5,872 nucleotides of DNA, taken from positions 1 through 5,872 of the forward strand of contig JAUVEG010000094.1 of assembly GCA_030594925.1 (NCBI GenBank). The letters run 5' to 3'. The stretch is from Gammaproteobacteria bacterium. GTDB lineage: Bacteria; Pseudomonadota; Gammaproteobacteria; Chromatiales; Chromatiaceae. Shown here piece by piece: positions 1 through 5,872 of this stretch; position 1 is the first letter of the stretch, and every line of letters starts with the position of its first letter. The notes below the pieces were generated by a model. The model was given only the letters and a program-made list of their open reading frames with translations, made no database searches and was not told the DNA's origin. The translations under genes were made by a program, and so were the position numbers.

Positions 1-5
1 TTAAC

Positions 6-584
6 TTAATATCTTTTTAATCTGGCCAGCCCTTTTTTAGCCGGCCTATAGTCCGGATTTTGCTGCAGCGCCTGACGCATGCTGGCTTTTGCCGAAGCAT
101 ATTGTCCGCTGCTTTCCAGGCACAAACCGGCATTGGTCGAGGCAACCCACGGAGATGGATTCATGATGCTTGTTGCGGCCAGCTTGAACTCCGTGTCTGC
201 CTCGGCGTAGCGTTGCCGGGCACACAGAAAAGTGCCATAGGCATTTGCGACCAGCGGATCATTTGGAGCCAGTTTCTTGGCTCTGGAGTAATGTTTCTCC
301 GCCAGTTGCGTTTCATTCATGCGCTGGTAGATCAATGCCAGCACCACCTGCGCTTCCACATGATGACGATCAACCCGGACAGCCTCTGTTGCCTTTTCCA
401 GTGCAAAAACCATCTGTCCCTGCTCCAGGTAAGCCTTTGCAAGGCTCACATAAGTGGCCGCCGGACTGTCACTTGAATAGCTGATCATATTCGTGGCGGG
501 ATCACGTCCACCTGTCGATTGACAAGCAGCAAGCATCAACAGCAGCGGCAACCATAGGAAGTGGCGCAATCTTAATTTTATCAC
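6..584 (-). CDS. pilF: Type IV pilus biogenesis TPR lipoprotein, PilF/PilW family (short form)
   Basis: In this family the protein is an outer-membrane lipoprotein (pilotin) that helps the PilQ secretin localise and multimerise for type IV pili. The 192-residue product starts with a basic and hydrophobic signal peptide ending in a lipobox LAAC, with lipidated Cys21. Residue +2 is Gln, which fits outer-membrane sorting. TPR-like units run at about 42–75, 76–109, 110–145 and 146–179. The family-typical NAYGTFLC block is at 114–121 and AGLC at 152–155. The GTG start (582–584) lies inside the rlmN stop, a 4-bp GTGA overlap, with no good Shine-Dalgarno, so translational coupling to rlmN is likely. 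Known PilF proteins are about 250 residues; this one stops with TAA soon after the last repeat and lacks roughly 60 C-terminal residues. The rlmN-pilF order is common in Gammaproteobacteria, which supports the name. Alternative: a generic TPR lipoprotein. Confidence 0.87.
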   Translation of the reverse strand: MIKLRLRHFLWLPLLLMLAACQSTGGRDPATNMISYSSDSPAATYVSLAKAYLEQGQMVFALEKATEAVRVDRHHVEAQVVLALIYQRMNETQLAEKHYSRAKKLAPNDPLVANAYGTFLCARQRYAEADTEFKLAATSIMNPSPWVASTNAGLCLESSGQYASAKASMRQALQQNPDYRPAKKGLARLKRY

Positions 585-1651
585 CGGTTGCTCATTGCCA
601 TGCGCAGCTGACGGTTGCTTCGATCATTGACCTTGCCGACCAACTGCCCGCATGCCGCATCAATATCATTTCCGCGGGTTTTACGTGTGGTTGCAATCAT
701 TCCCGATCGCCTTAATCTCTGACGGAACTCCTCGATACGTTCAGCCGGGGAGCAGCGATACGCTGTACCCGGAAATGGATTAAAGGGTATCAGATTGACC
801 TTGGAGGGGATGCCTTCAAGCAATCGGATCAATGCACGCGCATCACGATTGCTGTCATTGACCCCATCCAGCATCACATACTCCCAGGTGATCTTGCGCC
901 GCTTGTCATCCTTGATGTATTCCCTGCATGCAGGAATCAACTCTTCCAGAGGGTATTTTTTATTGATAGGCACCAACTCGTCGCGCAACTGGTTGTCTGC
1001 TGCATGCAGTGACACGGCCAGGCAGACATCCGTCGCCTGGCGCAGCGCCTTTAATGCCGGAATGATACCGGAAGTACTCAGTGTCAGCTTATGTTTAGAG
1101 AGCTGATAGGCCAAATCATCCTGCATAATATCCATCGCCGAGACAACCGCATCAAAATTGGCCAGAGGCTCGCCCATTCCCATCATAACCACATTCGTCA
1201 CTGCCTGTTGTTCGTCGGGCAAATGGACGGCCCACCACAGCTGCCCGATAATCTCACTGACGCTCAGATTGCGATTGAAGCCCTGCTGTCCTGTGGAGCA
1301 GAATGAACACTCCAGCGCACAACCGACCTGGGAGGAGACGCACAGAGTACCTCTGTTTTCCTCGGGAATAAAGACCGTCTCGATGCGCTGCCCACCCTCA
1401 ATTTCGAGCAACCGTTTGATGGTGCCGTCAAAGGAGGATTGTTCAAAAACGATCTTCGGCAGGCGAATCTCCGTATGCTGCCGAAGCTCTTCACGCAGCC
1501 GCTTCGGCAGATCCGTCATGGCATCAAAATCGACCACGCCATGCTTATGAATCCACTTCAGCAGATTGCGTCCCTGGTAGGCCTTGAAACCAAGCTCCAC
1601 ACACAGCGACTCAAGTCCGCTGCGATCGAGATCGAGCAGATTAACCGGCAT
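581..1651 (-). CDS. rlmN: Dual-specificity 23S rRNA/tRNA adenine C2-methyltransferase RlmN
   Basis: This is a cytoplasmic radical SAM enzyme that makes m2A2503 in 23S rRNA and m2A37 in some tRNAs, tuning the peptidyl transferase centre and decoding. The 356-residue length is normal for the family. The N-terminal RNA-binding-like region covers about 1–90. The CxxxCxxC iron-sulfur motif is Cys111, Cys115 and Cys118. Family-conserved Cys104, seven residues before the cluster, and Cys334 in DAACGQL match the catalytic cysteine pair, Cys334 being the one that carries the methyl group. Glu91 in IETVFIP, GMGEP at 158–162, STSG at 192–195, SLHA at 214–217 and FNPFPG at 290–295 are all present. The ATG at 1649–1651 gives the usual NLLDLDR N-terminus. 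Its upstream GGTGG is only 3 bases away, so the ribosome site is poor. It lies 33 bp after the LpoP-like gene and overlaps pilF by 4 bp, so it is probably co-transcribed with both. Confidence 0.98.
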   Translation of the reverse strand: MPVNLLDLDRSGLESLCVELGFKAYQGRNLLKWIHKHGVVDFDAMTDLPKRLREELRQHTEIRLPKIVFEQSSFDGTIKRLLEIEGGQRIETVFIPEENRGTLCVSSQVGCALECSFCSTGQQGFNRNLSVSEIIGQLWWAVHLPDEQQAVTNVVMMGMGEPLANFDAVVSAMDIMQDDLAYQLSKHKLTLSTSGIIPALKALRQATDVCLAVSLHAADNQLRDELVPINKKYPLEELIPACREYIKDDKRRKITWEYVMLDGVNDSNRDARALIRLLEGIPSKVNLIPFNPFPGTAYRCSPAERIEEFRQRLRRSGMIATTRKTRGNDIDAACGQLVGKVNDRSNRQLRMAMSNR

Positions 1652-1684
1652 GAGCCACCGGGATACAGGAGATCGGCTGAAAAA

Positions 1685-2293
1685 TCATCTGGATGAATTC
1701 GCCTTGTCGATGATGCGGGCATTATTCTGTTTCAGACTCTCATCCGAACCTGCGAATTCACTCGATTTTGAGGCAAACTCGACCGCCAGATCGCTGTGCC
1801 CCTGTTGCAGACGCACATTGGCGAGGCGGTTCCACAGCAGGGGATTGCGCGATTCGATACGCACAGCTCGCTCCAGAGTTGATGCCGCACCGCTGAGATC
1901 ACCGGCCTGCTGCTGAGACTCTGCTTTTTCCAGCAGTGAATTCGCCGCTTTTCCCATAGGGGCGGCGCCGGATTCAGCAGACCCTGCGTAGGCGACCTGT
2001 TCTCCCCCGCTCCACAAGGAACCACTGCTCAAATCCGTGACGGGTGAATCTGTCGGCGCCTGCGGAACATCACTGTCGAGTTCGCTGACCCGATACTCTT
2101 CACCGGGCTCCCGGCCATATTCGCCGCTATCTTCTGTTCCGATTTCGGGCATCTCAAGCGCACTTGTCGAACCTCCGCCAACCCGCTCTCCATGCTGGTA
2201 AACCGGCGCCGGCTTGACGCGTGGTGTGGAGTTAGTACAGCCTGTCGATTGAATAACAAACAGCAGCACCATCAATACAAATAATAGTTTCAT
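1685..2293 (-). CDS. lpoP: TPR-containing lipoprotein, probable PBP1b activator (LpoP-like)
   Basis: Seen: a 202-residue protein with a hydrophobic signal peptide and a lipobox-like STGC, lipidated at Cys19. The residue at +2 is Thr, which predicts outer-membrane sorting. Residues 20–112 form a Ser/Gly/Glu/Pro-rich, probably disordered linker. A compact helical C-terminal domain follows, with two TPR units at about 116–149 and 150–183 and the block LERAVRIESRNPLLWNRLA at 140–158. Known: in Pseudomonas aeruginosa, LpoP is a TPR lipoprotein encoded beside the PBP1b gene. It activates that synthase from the outer membrane and takes the role LpoB has in E. coli. Inferred: the domain plan and the 4-bp ATGA overlap with mrcB make this the PBP1b activator here. 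The long linker would let the TPR domain cross the periplasm. A good AGAGG site lies 9 bases before the ATG. Alternative: an uncharacterised TPR lipoprotein with another partner. Confidence 0.85.
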   Translation of the reverse strand: MKLLFVLMVLLFVIQSTGCTNSTPRVKPAPVYQHGERVGGGSTSALEMPEIGTEDSGEYGREPGEEYRVSELDSDVPQAPTDSPVTDLSSGSLWSGGEQVAYAGSAESGAAPMGKAANSLLEKAESQQQAGDLSGAASTLERAVRIESRNPLLWNRLANVRLQQGHSDLAVEFASKSSEFAGSDESLKQNNARIIDKANSSR

Positions 2294-4917
2294 TCAAAAA
2301 TACCTCTTAGAAATCCTCCCAGGCCATCGTTACTCTTTTTCGACGATCTGGAGCGGCTATTATCCCATGAATCACCATTAAAATCAGGATGTCCATCGCT
2401 ATCCCTGGATCCTCTTCCCGGTCGCGCCACCTGGTTTGAACTCCTCTGCGCGGGAACAGGCGCCATCAGATAGTCAGAATCGCAGTATGCCTCCTCATAT
2501 GGCGTATAGCCTCTGAGGAAGGGTTTTTCAACGCCATTGCCACCGCATACCGGATTGAACAGCATACCGCTTTTCGGATCAACCCTGGCCATTTCGATAG
2601 TGCCCGGAACCACCAGATCCAGTGGAGATGATTTTAATGGTTTCATCATATCCGCCCATACACGCAGGGCGCCGCTGGATCCGGAGAGACCCGCCGGCTT
2701 GTTATCATCCCGTCCGACCCATACCACGGTGACATAGTCGGATGAGAAGCCCGCAAACCAGCTGTCGCGCAAGTTATCAGTCGTACCTGTTTTACCGGCG
2801 AGATTCAGCGACTTCGGCAGTGCATTCAGCAGGTAGCGGGATGTCCCCCGGGTCACTACGGACTGCATCGCCCTGGAGAGCAGATAGACAGGTCCGGCAG
2901 GCACTGTGCGTTTGATGATCAATGGATAGCGCTTCAAGGCCTTGTCTCCCGGCCCCATGACCTCGCGAATTGCACGCAGCGGCGAACGGTATCCACCGGA
3001 TGCAATCGTCTGATAGAGCTGTGTCACCTCCAGCGGCGTCATGTTCACTGCGCCCAGCAACAGGGATGGCAGCGGATCCGGCTCGCTGCTCATGCCCAGC
3101 GCATGCAGTGTTTTCACAACCCGCTCAACCCCGATATCCATACCGAGGCGAACCGTCGCCTGGTTATAGGATTTCGCCAACGCCAACTCCAGAGGAACAT
3201 TGCCGTGACTCTTGTGATCATAGTTGGAAGGACTCCAGCTCTTGCTGCCACGATTGTGCAACACCACCTTGCTGTCATCCAGGGGCGTCGAGAGTGAGTA
3301 GCTATCCGGATATTGCAGCGCTGTCAGATAGACAGCGGGCTTGACCAGCGAGCCAATCTGACGCGTCGCATCCAATGCGCGGTTAAAACCTGCATAGCCG
3401 GCCTTGCGTCCACCGATGACAGCCAGAACCTCACCATCCTGCGGGGTGGCGATAATTGCAGCCACCTCCAGCTTGCCCTTCGGCAGACCTTTCTGCTTCT
3501 CCAACTGCTGAAGACGCTTCAGGACATTACTCTCAGCAGTTTTCTGTACCCACGGATCCATTGTCGTGAAAATGTGAAGTCCTTCAGAGGTCAGATCTTC
3601 AGGCTGGTAATCACGCCGTAGCTGACGTTTGACCAGATCCATAAATGCCGGAAAACGTCCACCCTGTCCGGTAGATTTCTTTTTAACCACGCCCAGTGAT
3701 TTCTTCTTGGCAACAGCAGCACTACCCTCACTGATGACCCCCTGCTCTGCAAGCACATCCAGAACCAGGTTGCGGCGTTTTAAAGCATTTTTCGGATTTC
3801 GCCTTGGATTATAGGTGGATGGAGCCTTGATGAGACCCACCATCAATGCAATCTGATGAATTTCCAGTTCTGCAATAGGCACGCCGAAGAAGAACTCACT
3901 GGCGAGACCAAAGCCATGGATTTCCCGATTACCATCCTGCCCAAGGTAGATCTCATTGGCATAGGCCGCGAGGATATCCTCCTTGTCATACTTTGCATCG
4001 AGTATGATCGCCATCAGCGCCTCTTTACTCTTGCGTTTGAGGTCACGTCTTGGCGTCAGAAAGTAGTTCTTGACCAGCTGCTGGGTAATGGTGCTCCCCC
4101 CCTGGCGTCTTCCTTTGACCAGGGTTGAAACAGCCGCACGCGTGATGCCGCGCGGATCTATGCCGAAATGGTCATAGTAGCTCCGGTCCTCGATGGTAAT
4201 CAGCGATTTCTTGAGCATTTCCGGAATATCATCCGGCGTCAAAATCACGCGATCTTCGTTGTCACGCGGATAGATGCTGCCTATTTCAAGCGGCTCAAGA
4301 CGCACCAGATCGATCTCTTTACCCGTCTCATGATTCATGACGGATTTAATTTTTCCAGCGGCAACACGGATGTCGAGAGCACGCTCAGGCTCGGCGCCAT
4401 CCCAGAAGGTGAAAGGGCGGCTGCGAAGCAGTAGACGCCCGCCGTTCATCGCCCAGGTTCCTGTTGAATCAGGCTGACTGACTTTACGATAGCCTAGATA
4501 CTTCAACTCGCTGACAAGACGCTCCATGGAGACAGGCGCTCCGCTATATAACTCCATGGAACGGGAGTAGACCCTTGCAGGAACAGCCCAGCGCTTCCCC
4601 TCGAAACTGGTGGTAATCTCATCGGAGAGCTGCATCATGTAGGTTCCCAGAGGGACAGCAGCAATAAACAACAGGATCAGCATAAATTTTAAAAACCGTT
4701 TGGTAAATGATGACTTACGACGCTTTCTCCTTGTTTTAACAGATCTTTTCTTTTTTACTGTACTCTTTTTACGTCTCTTTGGCGTTGCAGGCTTTCGCTT
4801 TGTCGACGCCCGTTTCTTCTTTGTTGACGCACGCTTTTTCTTTGCCCCGAAAAGAGTCGGAGCCTTTCTTCCTGATCTGTCAGACTTCGCAGTCGTTTTT
4901 CTGGATTTAGCAGCCAT
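2290..4917 (-). CDS. mrcB: Bifunctional penicillin-binding protein 1B (class A PBP)
   Basis: This inner-membrane enzyme polymerises lipid II (GT51 glycosyltransferase) and cross-links peptidoglycan (transpeptidase). From the ATG at 4917 it is 875 residues. Residues 1–72 are a very basic cytoplasmic tail and 74–93 the membrane anchor. About 105–210 fit the UB2H regulatory domain, followed by GT51 with EDRSYYDHFGID at 243–254 (catalytic Glu243), GGSTITQQ at 273–280 and Glu299. The transpeptidase shows SLVK at 523–526 (acyl-enzyme Ser523), SYN at 583–585 and KTGTT at 709–713. Cys791 and Cys812 near the end may form a disulfide, as E. coli PBP1b has in this region. A Ser/Arg/Asp/Asn-rich tail covers about 822–875. 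A TTG at 4980 would add 21 residues, but it overlaps the predicted -10 box and gives no family sequence, so the ATG was preferred. The gene leads the operon and overlaps the LpoP-like gene. Confidence 0.96.
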   Translation of the reverse strand: MAAKSRKTTAKSDRSGRKAPTLFGAKKKRASTKKKRASTKRKPATPKRRKKSTVKKKRSVKTRRKRRKSSFTKRFLKFMLILLFIAAVPLGTYMMQLSDEITTSFEGKRWAVPARVYSRSMELYSGAPVSMERLVSELKYLGYRKVSQPDSTGTWAMNGGRLLLRSRPFTFWDGAEPERALDIRVAAGKIKSVMNHETGKEIDLVRLEPLEIGSIYPRDNEDRVILTPDDIPEMLKKSLITIEDRSYYDHFGIDPRGITRAAVSTLVKGRRQGGSTITQQLVKNYFLTPRRDLKRKSKEALMAIILDAKYDKEDILAAYANEIYLGQDGNREIHGFGLASEFFFGVPIAELEIHQIALMVGLIKAPSTYNPRRNPKNALKRRNLVLDVLAEQGVISEGSAAVAKKKSLGVVKKKSTGQGGRFPAFMDLVKRQLRRDYQPEDLTSEGLHIFTTMDPWVQKTAESNVLKRLQQLEKQKGLPKGKLEVAAIIATPQDGEVLAVIGGRKAGYAGFNRALDATRQIGSLVKPAVYLTALQYPDSYSLSTPLDDSKVVLHNRGSKSWSPSNYDHKSHGNVPLELALAKSYNQATVRLGMDIGVERVVKTLHALGMSSEPDPLPSLLLGAVNMTPLEVTQLYQTIASGGYRSPLRAIREVMGPGDKALKRYPLIIKRTVPAGPVYLLSRAMQSVVTRGTSRYLLNALPKSLNLAGKTGTTDNLRDSWFAGFSSDYVTVVWVGRDDNKPAGLSGSSGALRVWADMMKPLKSSPLDLVVPGTIEMARVDPKSGMLFNPVCGGNGVEKPFLRGYTPYEEAYCDSDYLMAPVPAQRSSNQVARPGRGSRDSDGHPDFNGDSWDNSRSRSSKKSNDGLGGFLRGIFE
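2303..2307 (-). promoter_or_regulatory. Ribosome binding site for the LpoP-like gene
   Basis: The minus strand reads AGAGG nine bases before the ATG at 2293–2291. The site sits inside the last codons of mrcB, so ribosomes could re-initiate at the ATGA overlap or start independently. It supports this ATG as the true start. Confidence 0.6.
4799..4840 (-). repeat. Two tandem 21-bp units in the 5' part of mrcB (heptad KKKRAST twice)
   Basis: Two adjacent 21-bp units (4799–4819 and 4820–4840) encode a duplicated seven-residue block in the basic PBP1b tail, residues about 26–39. The units differ at four bases and every difference is synonymous (AAG/AAA, AAA/AAG, CGG/CGT, TCG/TCA). This suggests an old duplication whose basic peptide has been kept by selection. 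Confidence 0.8.
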
Positions 4918-4924
4918 GATGACA

Positions 4925-4929
4925 TTTCC
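4925..4929 (-). promoter_or_regulatory. Ribosome binding site for mrcB
   Basis: The minus strand reads GGAAA seven bases before the ATG at 4917–4915. This is a moderate Shine-Dalgarno at good spacing and favours this ATG over the TTG 63 bases upstream. Confidence 0.5.
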
Positions 4930-4979
4930 GAAGCAGCAGCCGGGAGCATAAGCCACAACGCAAGCAAAATAAGCAAACA

Positions 4980-5009
4980 ATGATACTCTTTTTACTTAGC
5001 AGCTGTCCA
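4980..5009 (-). promoter_or_regulatory. Predicted sigma-70-type promoter of the mrcB operon
   Basis: On the minus strand a TGGACA -35 (5009–5004, 5 of 6 matches to TTGACA) and a TATCAT -10 (4985–4980, 5 of 6 matches to TATAAT) are separated by 18 bases. Transcription would begin near 4973, leaving a leader of about 55 bases before the mrcB ATG. The site lies just downstream of the palindromic element. It was found by eye only, and no operator was recognised. Confidence 0.45.
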
Positions 5010-5040
5010 AAAATAACTTCCCGATCTGCTTGGCCTACGT

Positions 5041-5210
5041 CATACATGGATGTATAAGTGTCGCCAGAGGCAGGCCGTTCCTGCGCATCCTGCGCTCACG
5101 GCATTTGTGCATCCATGCACGGCAGATGCCGGAAGCAGCCATGGAGTAGGTGAGGCCATCGATTTGGCGCAGATATTGATGCGCCTCGTGCCTCGGCACA
5201 TCCTATGTAG
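5041..5210. repeat. Nested palindromic intergenic element (putative dispersed repeat or structured RNA)
   Basis: About 170 bp of the 309-bp gap are filled with inverted repeats. They are TACAT-GG-ATGTA (5043–5054), GCAGG/CCTGC with a 5-base loop (5070–5084), the perfect GTGCAT-CC-ATGCAC (5107–5120) nested inside CGGCAT/ATGCCG (5099–5104 with 5126–5131), GGCGCA/TGCGCC (5166–5185), GTGCC/GGCAC (5188–5199) and ACAT-CCT-ATGT (5198–5208). CATGGATG (5045–5052) is also the reverse complement of CATCCATG (5110–5117). The outer palindromes match each other in inverted orientation apart from one inserted base, as the ends of a small mobile or palindromic unit might. No coding sequence is convincing here. 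The identity as a repeat is an inference because only one copy is in the window. Confidence 0.5.
5166..5199. other. Two adjacent stem-loops after the COG4255-type gene
   Basis: GGCGCA/TGCGCC (6-bp stem, 8-base loop) and GTGCC/GGCAC (5-bp stem, 2-base loop) lie 28–61 bases beyond the stop of the upstream gene. They could slow polymerase or protect the 3' end of that mRNA. Neither is followed by a run of U on the minus strand, so a classical intrinsic terminator is not supported. They also form part of the larger palindromic element. Confidence 0.3.
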
Positions 5211-5226
5211 AATCGAGCATACGGGG

Positions 5227-5872
5227 TTATTGAGATATGACTGGTGTTCGCTTTCCCCCGATTCCCCATCCCGGGGACCTCTTCATGGATTCCTTGATGT
5301 TGAAGCGTCTGCGCCACAGGCGAAAGCGCATAAAAGATTGGTAATGAAAGCTGTTGCCACTACCGTCCTGAAGGATAATCTTGCGCATGCGGCCATTTGA
5401 CAACGCTTTGAACAACTCTTCGATAATGGCATCCAGATCCTCCATCGCCTGCATCCACTGCTGCTGATCTCCCGACTGCACAGCCTGCAGAGACGCATCT
5501 TCCACCATCAGGCGGGCATCGCCCCGACAACCTCGAACTGCATTCGCCTGCAAACCACGCAGCAGAAGATTGTCACCCGAGATTTCCCCGAAATGACAAC
5601 GTACTGCTTGCGGCAACTGACCGACGCCCCATATCCACAGGCTGTTGAGAGCCGCAATATCCAGGCTGTGCAGCAGCATCTGTGACTCGTTCAGCAGCCT
5701 GCGCAGCCAGACAGCATCAGCACCGCCCGGAAGAAAAGGATCAAGAGTGCGTCCGGCAACCTGCGCCAGTGACGAGGTTGTCAGCTGACGCGGTTGCTTC
5801 AGGCGCAGATACCAGTGGCGGGGGAAATCCGTGATCAATTCAACCCCGTCATCGCCGAAGTGCTGATTAAAC
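5227..5872 (-). CDS. COG4255-type protein (RpfE-like / putative cofactor-independent phosphoglycerate mutase-like), C-terminal part
   Basis: The frame is open to the window edge, giving the last 214 residues of a protein whose family is usually around 300 or more residues. The first visible residues, FNQHFGDDGVEL, precede the family-like WYLRL. Then come SSLAQVAGRTLDPFLPGG, the LLNESQMLLHSL helix and NSLWIWGVG, matching the NSLWLWGGG-type signature of this family. The end of the homologous region is a basic RLWRRR, followed by about 25 residues with no family pattern that I recognise. No start codon belongs here: the TTG at 5836–5838 is internal, because conserved-looking sequence continues upstream. 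The biochemical role is unproven. The family is annotated from weak similarity to metal-dependent phosphoglycerate mutases and from Xanthomonas RpfE. The loop between the QMLLH helix and NSLW is shorter than I expect. In many relatives recJ follows this gene; here the palindromic element and mrcB follow. Confidence 0.75.
   Translation of the reverse strand, partial: FNQHFGDDGVELITDFPRHWYLRLKQPRQLTTSSLAQVAGRTLDPFLPGGADAVWLRRLLNESQMLLHSLDIAALNSLWIWGVGQLPQAVRCHFGEISGDNLLLRGLQANAVRGCRGDARLMVEDASLQAVQSGDQQQWMQAMEDLDAIIEELFKALSNGRMRKIILQDGSGNSFHYQSFMRFRLWRRRFNIKESMKRSPGWGIGGKRTPVISQ

Noticed and set aside
60..476. Plus-strand open frame of 138 codons opposite pilF
   Set aside because: It lies wholly antisense to a convincing TPR lipoprotein and its translation shows no domain, so it is a shadow.
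1158..1550. Plus-strand open frame of 130 codons opposite rlmN
   Set aside because: It is antisense to the conserved radical SAM core. Its Cys/Ser/Arg-rich translation is typical of a shadow frame.
4918..4980. Extension of mrcB to a TTG at 4980, adding 21 residues
   Set aside because: The extension is hydrophobic and Cys-rich with no PBP1b character. Its start overlaps the predicted -10 box, and the ATG at 4917 has a usable GGAAA site and gives the expected basic tail.
5166..5185. Rho-independent terminator of the COG4255-type gene
   Set aside because: The 6-bp GGCGCA stem has an 8-base loop and no U tract on the minus strand, so only a stem-loop is claimed.
5096..5317. Minus-strand open frame of 73 codons overlapping the end of the COG4255 gene
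   Set aside because: It is out of frame with the conserved protein and its C-terminal half comes from the inverted repeats. There is no sign of selection on the peptide.
5050..5400. Plus-strand open frame of 116 codons across the palindromic element into the COG4255 gene
   Set aside because: Half of it is translated palindromic spacer and half is antisense to a conserved gene. No protein family is recognisable.
5227..5838. Complete 203-residue COG4255 gene starting at the TTG at 5838
   Set aside because: The same frame continues to the window edge with family-like sequence just before WYLRL, so this is an internal codon of a partial gene.

Overview
The window looks like chromosomal core DNA from a gammaproteobacterium of moderate GC content. 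The evidence is a bifunctional PBP1b with a UB2H-like region, a TPR lipoprotein of the Pseudomonas LpoP type, and the rlmN–pilF (pilW) pair. A sulfur-oxidising or otherwise environmental gammaproteobacterium would fit, but the genus cannot be fixed from the sequence. All five supported genes are on the minus strand, so they read from the right edge to the left edge.

Layout in the direction of transcription: (1) 5872–5227 holds the C-terminal 214 residues of a COG4255-type protein (often annotated as RpfE-like or cofactor-independent phosphoglycerate mutase-like); its start is outside the window. (2) 5226–4918 is a 309-bp intergenic region. It holds a run of nested palindromes at about 5041–5210 that looks like a dispersed repeat or structured RNA, followed by a plausible sigma-70-type promoter at 4980–5009. 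(3) 4917–2290 is mrcB (PBP1b), with an extremely basic cytoplasmic tail. (4) 2293–1685 is an LpoP-like TPR lipoprotein overlapping mrcB by 4 bp. (5) 1651–581 is rlmN, 33 bp downstream. (6) 584–6 is a pilF/pilW-type TPR lipoprotein overlapping rlmN by 4 bp.

The four genes from mrcB to pilF are packed as one probable operon. It joins septal or lateral peptidoglycan synthesis (PBP1b plus its presumed outer-membrane activator) to 23S rRNA/tRNA adenine C2 methylation and type IV pilus secretin assembly. The most interesting points are the physical and translational coupling of the synthase to its likely activator, the nested palindromic intergenic element, the lysine-rich PBP1b tail with a heptad duplication, and the apparently short PilF. 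I see no CRISPR, tRNA, rRNA, insertion sequence or phage gene, and no clearly new multi-gene system.
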